A stretch of DNA of 64,000 nt from Paenibacillus sp. LHD-117 (GTDB taxonomy: Bacteria > Bacillota > Bacilli > Paenibacillales > Paenibacillaceae): NCBI RefSeq assembly GCF_030929555.1, contig NZ_JAVFVT010000022.1, positions 57,975 through 121,974 of the forward strand. Direction: 5' to 3'. The translations under genes and the position numbers were made by a program. Shown in pieces: positions 57,552-64,000 of this stretch. The number at the start of each line of letters is the position of its first letter. The first letter of the stretch is position 1. Below the pieces are notes generated by a model, which did no database searches, was not told the DNA's origin, and saw nothing but the letters and a program-made list of their open reading frames with translations.

Positions 57552-59276
57552 TTATTTCGGTTGCTTGCTAAACCATTCATTGACCTCTTTCGTAATGTCG
57601 TCGCCGCCTAGCGTCTTCCAGCTTGCAACGAACTTATCGAATTCATCGAGAGATTCTCCCATGATGATTTTGGTGAAGGACTCTTGCATCAGCTTGTCTA
57701 GTTGACCGCCCTTCTCTACTTGCGTCGAAGTAGGCAGGCCATAAAATTCGTTATTGACGAATGCTTGGCTTTCTTTAACGCTACGAGTCAATCCCCAGCC
57801 GCCTTCCTTGGCAACGCGGCTATAATATTGTCCCCAGTTCACGCCTTTTGTCGCGGTCTCCGTATTTCCTGCAAGGAAATCCTTTGACGCTTTGAACACT
57901 CCCGCTACGTTCGTGTAATTTTCATCATCCAATGTGATTTCGGTCTGATTCGCATCCAGCGCTTTATTCACTTCGGTATAGACCGTTTCAATCTGGGCAG
58001 GATTATAAACCCGCGGATTATACCAATTATATACAAATCCATCTTCAGGTTTTTTCAGGTCCATGTATTTCTTATAGCCGATTTCAATGTAATAATTCAT
58101 CATCTTAATGATCGCTTCCGGATGTTTAAACTCCTTATTCACCGCGTAGATTTTTCCGGCGCGAATTTTGGGTACAAGCGATTTGCCCGGTCCGTCAAGC
58201 CCCGGAATTTGAACGGCAATCCATTCCGCCTTCGGGTCCTTGTCTACGTTCATATTGAGCGGCCAGTTCGGATACCACCATTCGCCGTAAGAAATGCCGA
58301 CCTTGCCCGAAGTGATATCTTCCACTACTTTGTTCTCGTCCTTGAGCGCGAACTCTTTGTTGATAATCCCCTTCTGATACCAGGACTGCAGCTTGCCTAG
58401 CGCCGTCTTTACTTCGGGCTGAATCAAGCCCGGTATGAGCTTCCCTTCGCCTTCTTTGATCCAGGCGGACTGGGCATCGCCAACGGATGGGTAGGCGCCG
58501 AATCCATTAAAGAAACCTCTAACATCGAAGCCCCAGAAAAACAAGGTTTTCTGCAAGGCAACGCCGTAAGTGTCGGCTGTGCCATTCTGGTCCGGATCGT
58601 TGTTAACAAATGCTTCTGCGACCTTCTCCAGTTCATCCATCGATTTCGGCGCCTGCAGATTCAAGTTATCCAGCCAGTCTTTCCGAATCCAGAGCAGCTG
58701 CGTAGAGAGGAACGGATCCTCGAACACGGGAATGCCAAGCTGCTTGCCGTCCGAGCTGAACGTTTTCATCGTGAACCCGCCGTCGGACCCCATATACTTC
58801 TTTAGAGCCGGAGATGCGTATTGTTCATATGCCTCCGTCAGATCAGCCAACATATCTTGCTGTTTCAACTTCTCGAAGTTTTTCGGGTCCAGCTCCAGAA
58901 GATCGGGCAGATCGCCCGATGCCATGGCGAGCGAAAATTTTTGCTCGTATTGGTTGGAAGGAACCATCCATTTGAATTTCACGTCGATATTCATCATCTC
59001 TTTGAGATCTTTGAGGTAGGCATTCTTATCGGGCGTAATCCCTTTAGGGATTCTTGGGTCTTCCGGCGGATTATACCCGATGACTTGCGACACGGTTACG
59101 GTCTCGGGATATTTGCCTAACGGATCTGGTGCGGTTGCTTCGTTTCCTGCATTGTCGGAAGGCGGTGGTGCAGTTGACGGTTCGGCATTGTTAGAGCCTT
59201 GATTCGAACAGGCTGCAACGACCGAAAGCAACAGTGATGATGCCAAAACCCATTTCATTGTTCTGTACTTTTTCAT
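57552..59276 (-). CDS. Extracellular sugar-binding lipoprotein (LplA-like)
   Basis: A 574-residue solute-binding protein. Signal peptide KKYRTMKWVLASSLLLSVV with lipobox VVAAC, then a Ser/Pro/Asn-rich linker. The large two-lobe domain (DLPDLLELDPKNFEKLKQQDMLADL) is of the long CUT1 type common in Paenibacillus, which binds oligosaccharides. Start at 59276 behind GGGGGAA. A hairpin (59399-59446) separates it from the regulator gene upstream. Confidence 0.9.
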   Translation of the reverse strand: MKKYRTMKWVLASSLLLSVVAACSNQGSNNAEPSTAPPPSDNAGNEATAPDPLGKYPETVTVSQVIGYNPPEDPRIPKGITPDKNAYLKDLKEMMNIDVKFKWMVPSNQYEQKFSLAMASGDLPDLLELDPKNFEKLKQQDMLADLTEAYEQYASPALKKYMGSDGGFTMKTFSSDGKQLGIPVFEDPFLSTQLLWIRKDWLDNLNLQAPKSMDELEKVAEAFVNNDPDQNGTADTYGVALQKTLFFWGFDVRGFFNGFGAYPSVGDAQSAWIKEGEGKLIPGLIQPEVKTALGKLQSWYQKGIINKEFALKDENKVVEDITSGKVGISYGEWWYPNWPLNMNVDKDPKAEWIAVQIPGLDGPGKSLVPKIRAGKIYAVNKEFKHPEAIIKMMNYYIEIGYKKYMDLKKPEDGFVYNWYNPRVYNPAQIETVYTEVNKALDANQTEITLDDENYTNVAGVFKASKDFLAGNTETATKGVNWGQYYSRVAKEGGWGLTRSVKESQAFVNNEFYGLPTSTQVEKGGQLDKLMQESFTKIIMGESLDEFDKFVASWKTLGGDDITKEVNEWFSKQPK

Positions 59277-59398
59277 TGAAACGCTTCCCCCTTTATTGTA
59301 ATTACGGTTTAGCAATCTTGCTTCATTTGTAATTGTAAGACGGGGCGAAAGCGGTTTCAATTTCAAGATTCTTACTTCGCTTTTACTTTGTTTACCAC

Positions 59399-59446
59399 AA
59401 TAGAATTTCTGAGTTTCCGAGATAGCGGAAACTTGGAAATTCTATT
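59399..59446 (-). promoter_or_regulatory. Long imperfect palindrome before the binding-protein gene
   Basis: AATAGAATTTC pairs with GAAATTCTATT and, inside a two-base mismatch, AGTTTCCG pairs with CGGAAACT, leaving a 6-nt loop. The 48-bp dyad lies 73 bp past the regulator stop and 120 bp before the binding-protein start. It has no T-run, so it may be an mRNA-stabilising or processing hairpin or an operator. Confidence 0.7.
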
Positions 59447-59518
59447 TGGCGATAAAACCTACCTTTAAACGCGGTCGCACATCTCCGAAAAAGGCTTCGA
59501 TAGAGGTTTTCTCACCAC

Positions 59519-60859
59519 TTACCTAGAATTCCGATACTCCTGAGGCGAAAGTCCCGTCATTTTTTTGAAAAAAGTCGTAAAGTAAGAGGGGGAATCGAAA
59601 CCCGCCTTGACCGCAATTTCATTTAATTTTAAAGAGGTCGTCATCATCAAGTTAATGGCGACATTCATTTTCGTAGATTGAATATAGTCGAACAGATTGT
59701 GCCCCGTGATCTGTTTGTAGTAACGCGATAGATAGGAGGGGTTGAAATGCATTTCGTCTGCAATAGCCGTTAGAGACACATCGCCGGATAGATGCTCATG
59801 AATATAGTGATGGATTTGTTCAATCAGCGATTTCTTGCTGTCGTCTTGCCGTATTCCTCCGCTTATATATCGTGCCGCTTCAGATCCGGCCGACTTTTCG
59901 AGATCAACGATAACGACTTTTTGACCGAGCAGAATTCGGTTATGGATCATCGTGCGAACAGCTTCCACCAGGAGATGAATATTGTCCTGCTTTCCTAACA
60001 AATTTCCGGAAATGCCGAATGAAACGGAAGTGTCCAATACGTCTTCGCATTCGTTCTGGATGAGCTCAAGTATTCCTTTCATATACGAAACAAAGCCACG
60101 CGCTTCCGATTCCGCATCGGAAGGATCGCTGCCAAACCGCTTCAACAACTCCTCTGCCGGTTGAATAAGCCATACAAGCACGCTGCCGTCGTAGATCACC
60201 TTCTCATTCGCTATAGATGCGGGCAAATGATTGTCTACAATCCGCTGCATGGATTGCAACGCCTTTATTTTATGGACTTCAAGCCGGTCTACTTGTCCAA
60301 CAAGGAAGAAGAAGGGGCGGTCCATAGCAATTTGAAAGTCCAACTCCGCATAACGCGATTGGCTAAGAAGAGATGTTATCGAATCTCCGCTTAGCATGCT
60401 CTCCATCAATTCTTTTTTCATGATCGGTTCCGCCATTTGAATGAGCAACTGCGCCTTTTCTTGATGGAGCCTGTTACGGTTATCTTCCTCTAATTTCGAA
60501 ATGGCCTTCTTCACCTCTTGAAAAACAGGTTCGATGCCTTCCGTTTTTAGAATATAATTTTGCACATTTTTTCTGATCGCCTCAAATACATAGTCAAACT
60601 CGCTATAACCGGTAAGAAAGATGACTCGGCATGAAGGCCAATAATAAATAATTTCGTCCACTAATTGCAGGCCGTCCTTCTGAGGCATGCGAATATCGCT
60701 GATCAGAATATCTAATTTCGTTTTTCTCGCGATTTCTATCGCTTCATTCGAGGAATAAGCTTTGCATACATCCAGCTCCATTTCCTTATTTTCCCGAAAA
60801 AGCTGTACTAATCCATTTACAATGGCGGGTTCGTCGTCCACGATTAACAATCGATACAT
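59519..60859 (-). CDS. YesN-type response regulator with AraC output
   Basis: A 446-residue regulator. The N-terminal receiver domain has DDEPAIVNGL, the phosphorylated Asp in ILISDIRMPQKDGL, and Lys in YILKTEG. A middle domain of about 200 residues follows. The C-terminal AraC domain has two HTH motifs (LTAIADEMHFNPSYLSRYYKQI and LNEIAVKAGFDSPSYFTTFF). Shorter than many YesN proteins. It overlaps the kinase gene by 16 bp. It is expected to activate the ABC transporter operon, and, from the shared motif, the phosphoesterase operon. Confidence 0.9.
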   Translation of the reverse strand: MYRLLIVDDEPAIVNGLVQLFRENKEMELDVCKAYSSNEAIEIARKTKLDILISDIRMPQKDGLQLVDEIIYYWPSCRVIFLTGYSEFDYVFEAIRKNVQNYILKTEGIEPVFQEVKKAISKLEEDNRNRLHQEKAQLLIQMAEPIMKKELMESMLSGDSITSLLSQSRYAELDFQIAMDRPFFFLVGQVDRLEVHKIKALQSMQRIVDNHLPASIANEKVIYDGSVLVWLIQPAEELLKRFGSDPSDAESEARGFVSYMKGILELIQNECEDVLDTSVSFGISGNLLGKQDNIHLLVEAVRTMIHNRILLGQKVVIVDLEKSAGSEAARYISGGIRQDDSKKSLIEQIHHYIHEHLSGDVSLTAIADEMHFNPSYLSRYYKQITGHNLFDYIQSTKMNVAINLMMTTSLKLNEIAVKAGFDSPSYFTTFFKKMTGLSPQEYRNSR

Positions 60860-62601
60860 GATGATGCTCCTTTCTGCTGAACATGTATAATAAGCTCTAC
60901 CTTTAATCCGCCGTGACGGCTTCGGGAGACGAATAAGCCGCTGCCCGCGCCATACGTTAATTCAAGTCGATTGCTAACGTTAATTAAACCTGTTTTTTCG
61001 ATCTGTTGGGAGCTCGTCGCCAGCTGCTCCTGCAACTGCTCGAGCTTGGCATCCGTTAACAATTGACCGTTGTCTTCTACCGTTATGCGTACGGTATCGT
61101 CCATGTAACTAGCATCGAGATAGATCATTCTGTCCGGAGCGCCATCTTCAAAGGCGTGATCGAATACATTCTCAACGATCGGTTGAATAATTAGCCTAGG
61201 CACGTAAACGGAATATAGCCGTTGCGGTATTTCTGTATACTCGTACGAGACTCGGTTGGAGAAGCGAATGCATTGAATCTCGCAATAATCCAGCGCATGC
61301 TGGAACTCTTTGCTCAATAACACTTCATTGGCGCCGCTTCTCGTAATGTACTGATAATAATTGCCCAGCTTTTGAGATAGATTCGCGGCGCTGTCGGAAT
61401 CCCCCACTTTGCACATCATATAAATATTATAGAAGCTGTTATAAAGAAAATGGGGGTTGATTTGGGACTGCAATTGCTTTAATTCCGAATGCTGCAGCGC
61501 TATTTTTTGCCCGTAATTCTCCTCTATGGAACGTTTCAATCTATGAGCCATGCGATTAAAGCTATGAAATAAATAATGAAATTCATCATTTCTTTTGGAC
61601 TCCCCAACCAAGTTAAGATTGTCGGTCTCGATCTTGTGGAATGCCTTGACTAGCTTGGACAGAGGCCGGTGGATCATTAGATTGACAGAGAACGAGTATA
61701 GCACGAGCACAACAAAAGCAATGCCGAATAAAAAGTAGAACAATAAATTAAATTGACTCAATTGCTTTGTGATTTCATTTTGATTGACATACATGATTAG
61801 AGATAAATTCAAAGAACCGATATTGTTATGCGCAACAAAATAACGGATGCCTTCTACATTCTTCATTTTCGAATCATGCTCATCCAGACCGTCCAGTTCT
61901 TGGAGCAGCTGATGCTCAAAAGCCATTGTCCGGTCGTGCCCAGCCGTGGATATCAGGCTTCCAAGACTTTCGCTCCCTAAGAACACTTCGGAATCTCGGG
62001 ATAAGGTTGCCGTTTGGCGCAGCGCGTCCAGCAGCTTCGATTTGGAAATCTCAATATACGACCAGATGCCGGCATTATTCTCAACTTCAATGAAGAAGAT
62101 GCTCTCTCCCACCGAATAGAAAGAGGGTTTGGGCGAGGTGACGGATAACGAAGAAATGAGCTCGTACTCCGCATTAGGCGCATTCGTGACACCGCTTATG
62201 CTTGAGATGGTTTTGTCTATCGAGGCAATATAAACACCCGCGTTGGTTACGTATTCACTGGATTCCAAAATGGGAACGAGCCGGTCTTTTACTTGCTGAA
62301 TTAATAAAACCTCTTCATATCCCTTAAGGCTTCCGCCCAGAAAGCTAAGCTTCTGCAAATCGCTGTCATTCAGAAATTGCAGTTGCTGATTACGAATAAA
62401 GTACATTTCCTTATCTAACTGATTGGCATAAAAGGATAGACCGGCCATGGCGGAATCAACGATCGTATTTTTCGAAAAAGATATCGCCTTGAAATTCACC
62501 CATATGTTTATCGAAAAAAGAGGAATAAGAAGAACAACGAATACAACGACAATTTTCTGGTAGACGAACCATTTCGCTTTACCGGCAGCTTGCAGTTTCA
62601 T
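60844..62601 (-). CDS. YesM-type sensor histidine kinase
   Basis: A 585-residue kinase with an N-terminal helix (FVYQKIVVVFVVLLIPLFSINIW), an extracytoplasmic sensor domain of about 240 residues, a second helix (LLFYFLFGIAFVVLVLYSFSVN), a HAMP linker, and the His_kinase domain LQSQINPHFLYNSFYNIYMMCKVG (phospho-His in NPHFLYN). The HATPase follows with IIQPIVENVFDHAF and DNG. The G2 box found in other kinases is weak, as usual for YesM. Start at 62601 with AAGGGGGGG. It has a shared motif site directly upstream. Confidence 0.9.
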   Translation of the reverse strand: MKLQAAGKAKWFVYQKIVVVFVVLLIPLFSINIWVNFKAISFSKNTIVDSAMAGLSFYANQLDKEMYFIRNQQLQFLNDSDLQKLSFLGGSLKGYEEVLLIQQVKDRLVPILESSEYVTNAGVYIASIDKTISSISGVTNAPNAEYELISSLSVTSPKPSFYSVGESIFFIEVENNAGIWSYIEISKSKLLDALRQTATLSRDSEVFLGSESLGSLISTAGHDRTMAFEHQLLQELDGLDEHDSKMKNVEGIRYFVAHNNIGSLNLSLIMYVNQNEITKQLSQFNLLFYFLFGIAFVVLVLYSFSVNLMIHRPLSKLVKAFHKIETDNLNLVGESKRNDEFHYLFHSFNRMAHRLKRSIEENYGQKIALQHSELKQLQSQINPHFLYNSFYNIYMMCKVGDSDSAANLSQKLGNYYQYITRSGANEVLLSKEFQHALDYCEIQCIRFSNRVSYEYTEIPQRLYSVYVPRLIIQPIVENVFDHAFEDGAPDRMIYLDASYMDDTVRITVEDNGQLLTDAKLEQLQEQLATSSQQIEKTGLINVSNRLELTYGAGSGLFVSRSRHGGLKVELIIHVQQKGASSCIDC

Positions 62602-62623
62602 AGGGCCCCCCCTTATGATCTTA

Positions 62624-62652
62624 ATGGTACGTTCACGGAATGTTTCGAGCAA
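62624..62652 (-). promoter_or_regulatory. Predicted promoter of the kinase operon
   Basis: Minus strand: TTGCTC (62647-62652), 17 bp, TACCAT (62624-62629). The -35 overlaps the end of motif site 3, as expected for a class II activator site. Confidence 0.5.
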
Positions 62653-62679
62653 TGCACAAACTTCTCAATTATTTAACCA
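62650..62679 (-). promoter_or_regulatory. Shared 30-bp motif, site 3
   Basis: Minus strand TGGTTAA-N18-CATTG, ending in GTTTGTGCATTG. It starts 49 bp upstream of the kinase start. Same length and ends as the two sites before the phosphoesterase operon. Confidence 0.6.
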
Positions 62680-62753
62680 ATTGTTTCAGATGAGTTTCTT
62701 TTATGTCAATAAGGAACATTTTCAAATAATCCTTAACAATAGGGTGGTGTATT

Positions 62754-63227
62754 ATGGCTAAGCGACGAATTAAATTAATTGTTGTACCCTTGGGAATACT
62801 TTGGCGTAATGGAATTTCAGAAAGCGATGTTATGTTAATCTCAACTGAAAACAATAATTTTCGTCATTATTTATATATTAAAGACGGGAAACCTGCTGGA
62901 GTCATGACACTACAGAAGCGTGAAAAGTATAATTTCTGGTCCAGATATTACAATACTCAAGACATTTCTACTACTAACAGCACCCCTAATGTTACTTTGA
63001 TTCAAAGTTTCCATCCTTTATATAAGGATAACCACCTTACATGGCAGCCTGTTTGGGGCGGTGTAGTTAGCCTTAATAAAGGCGAATATCAATCAGTTAA
63101 GATCCGCACTAAAAACGAACTTAGAGATCCTACTGCTTATGTAAAAGCAAAAGATAGTATCTATTTTTTCTTTGACGCGCCCGATATGACTATGGATGAT
63201 AAAATTGAAATCCTTCCACAAAAATAA
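62754..63227 (+). CDS. AT-rich orphan hypothetical protein, 157 residues
   Basis: I do not recognise a family. It starts MAKRRIKLIVVPLGILW behind AGGGTGGTG, has no signal peptide (the first hydrophobic patch is short), and contains many aromatics (NFRHYLYIKDGKPAG, then NFWSRYYNTQDI and LTWQPVWGGVVSL). The codons are much more AT-rich than its neighbours, so recent acquisition is likely. It stands alone between the ABC cluster and repeat DNA. Confidence 0.6.
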   Translation: MAKRRIKLIVVPLGILWRNGISESDVMLISTENNNFRHYLYIKDGKPAGVMTLQKREKYNFWSRYYNTQDISTTNSTPNVTLIQSFHPLYKDNHLTWQPVWGGVVSLNKGEYQSVKIRTKNELRDPTAYVKAKDSIYFFFDAPDMTMDDKIEILPQK

Positions 63228-63300
63228 TGGAGTAAATTAGACCAGCTCTCATCCGGACAAAGTCACCCTGACGGTGACTGACACGTAGCGAGTATACGGT

Positions 63301-63490
63301 TTCCCCTAACGGACAGGGAAGGCGTTATTATGCAGATTTGCTGTGTTTCAAACATGTAACGGACACCAACGCTTCTATTTGCTCCATCAAGGCGATATTT
63401 CGCTCCATCTCAGCTAAATAAGAATTCTGGTGTCCTTTACAATTTGTTTTTGCACGAAATCCTCCTCATAGAGTCGACTGTATCCGTTAC
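63301..63490. repeat. TAACGGA repeats, third array
   Basis: Forward units TAACGGAC start at 63307 and 63357 (50 bp apart). Reverse units GTCCTTTAC and ATCCGTTAC start at 63432 and 63482, also 50 bp apart. Same facing layout as at 16091. Confidence 0.8.
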
Positions 63491-63617
63491 GTTTTTTCTC
63501 AGGTTGCACGCCTCATCCACATCAGGCGAATATCATAATTTCCTAAACCAGGACAAATTCACCCTGACGGGTGACTCCGTCAAAATCAGGCGCACTATAC
63601 CGAGAAATAAGGGGGAG

Positions 63618-63801
63618 TTCCTGCAATTGTGCAGGAATTTCATGCTTTTAAGCTCCAACGTTGGACATTTCCTGCTAATGTGCAGCAATCTTGGGCCGTA
63701 CGGCTTAAGTCAGCCCATTGGGTACTCAAATCCTGCAGATTTGCAGGATTCTGCTATTAGCGGGGCCTAGCGAATGTGAAATTCTGCAGATTTACAGGAT
63801 T
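63618..63801. repeat. TCCTGCA-TGCAGGA palindromic repeats
   Basis: Short palindromes of the type TCCTGCA-N4-TGCAGGA start at 63619, 63670, 63731 and 63782; three of the spacings are 51, 61 and 51 bp. Confidence 0.75.
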
Positions 63802-63836
63802 GAAGAGCTTATTAACCGATGCATAATTTCCTAAGC

Positions 63837-63887
63837 TAGAGTAAAGGGCTGAAAAATTTCAGCCCCTCCTCATCAAACCGTACGTCA
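63837..63887 (-). ncRNA. Possible 3' end of a group II intron
   Basis: Minus strand reads GACGTACGGTT, then TGATGAGGAGGGGC, a stem (GGGCTGAAA/TTTCAGCCC), then TTTACTCTA. This is the order of the 3' half of domain V, then domain VI, in bacterial group II introns as I remember them. The 5' half of domain V is not recognisable, so it may be decayed. The intron body would lie beyond the right end. Confidence 0.35.
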
Positions 63888-64000
63888 GTCTGTCTAACAA
63901 TTGATTGCTTAGTACGCCTTAAAAGGTAGGTTTATGCAAGTTTACTCAAATAAACGTCGTACATTTTTGATTTCGAACGAGCTGGGTTTCTGAAGAGACG

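Larger units (their letters stand above)
63228..64000. other. Right-edge non-coding region with several repeats
   Basis: 773 bp. Contains TAACGGA units (63301-63490), two copies of a short hairpin with CACCCTGACGG (63263 and 63551), TGCA-type units (63618-63801), and a possible group II intron end (63837-63887). No gene supported. Confidence 0.7.

Noticed and set aside
63444..63770. Plus-strand frame of 108 codons near the right edge
   Set aside because: It lies in repeat DNA, has no ribosome binding site and no protein-like composition.

Overview
The window is a chromosomal segment of an endospore-forming Bacillota, most likely Paenibacillus, Cohnella or a close relative. The evidence is a moderately high GC content, consistently strong AGGAGG-type ribosome binding sites, a YesM/YesN two-component pair beside a sugar ABC transporter, collagen-like exosporium-type proteins, B. 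subtilis-type genes (yfmM, ilvA-ypmS, fad genes) and many short intergenic repeats. I saw no rRNA, tRNA, CRISPR array or complete insertion sequence. The right edge may carry the 3' end of a group II intron.

Layout. (1) 1-6.4 kb: minus-strand housekeeping genes (CTP-synthase-like amidotransferase, sulfurtransferase, ABC-F ATPase, membrane-fused molybdopterin oxidoreductase, methionine aminopeptidase). (2) 6.4-10.7 kb: Fur-controlled siderophore uptake with two FecCD permeases, an AraC regulator and a binding lipoprotein, but no ATPase gene. (3) 11-25.4 kb: a fatty acid beta-oxidation block, fadF-fadB-fadA-fadE-fadD plus a thioesterase on the minus strand, with etfB and etfA divergent. A cre-like site lies between the two directions. 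(4) 25.5-29.8 kb: a degenerate SRAP-fold protein, an AraC regulator, a MITE-like element and a Fur-controlled operon with a flavodoxin. (5) 29.9-34.8 kb: two large collagen-like genes that both appear to start at CTG. (6) 35-48.3 kb: ypmS and ilvA, an aldo/keto reductase, a lipid glycosyltransferase-MFS-VTT-zinc-ribbon operon, alkC, a sensor kinase, a zinc-ribbon MscL, a NUDIX hydrolase and small proteins. (7) 48.4-62.6 kb: a 14-kb minus-strand carbohydrate-type module. It comprises YesM/YesN, binding lipoprotein, two permeases and a Gfo/Idh oxidoreductase, followed by two paralogous metallophosphoesterases, a PhnP-like hydrolase, an MFS carrier and a DUF4091 glycosidase. (8) 62.7-64 kb: an AT-rich orphan gene and repeat-rich DNA.

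How it fits together. The two halves of region 7 share a 30-bp motif (TGGTTAA-N18-[C/T]ATTG) placed just upstream of or overlapping the predicted -35, once before the kinase gene and twice before the phosphoesterase operon. I read this as a candidate binding site of the YesN-type regulator that joins them into one regulon for a phosphate-bearing sugar or polyol. The substrate is unknown.

The other unusual theme is non-coding. Several unrelated intergenic repeat families (TAACGGA, AAGTCGG/CCGACTT and TGCA types) share a 50-51 bp spacing. Some form forward arrays followed by reverse-complement arrays, as if one kind of element with one unit length occurs in different sequence versions.
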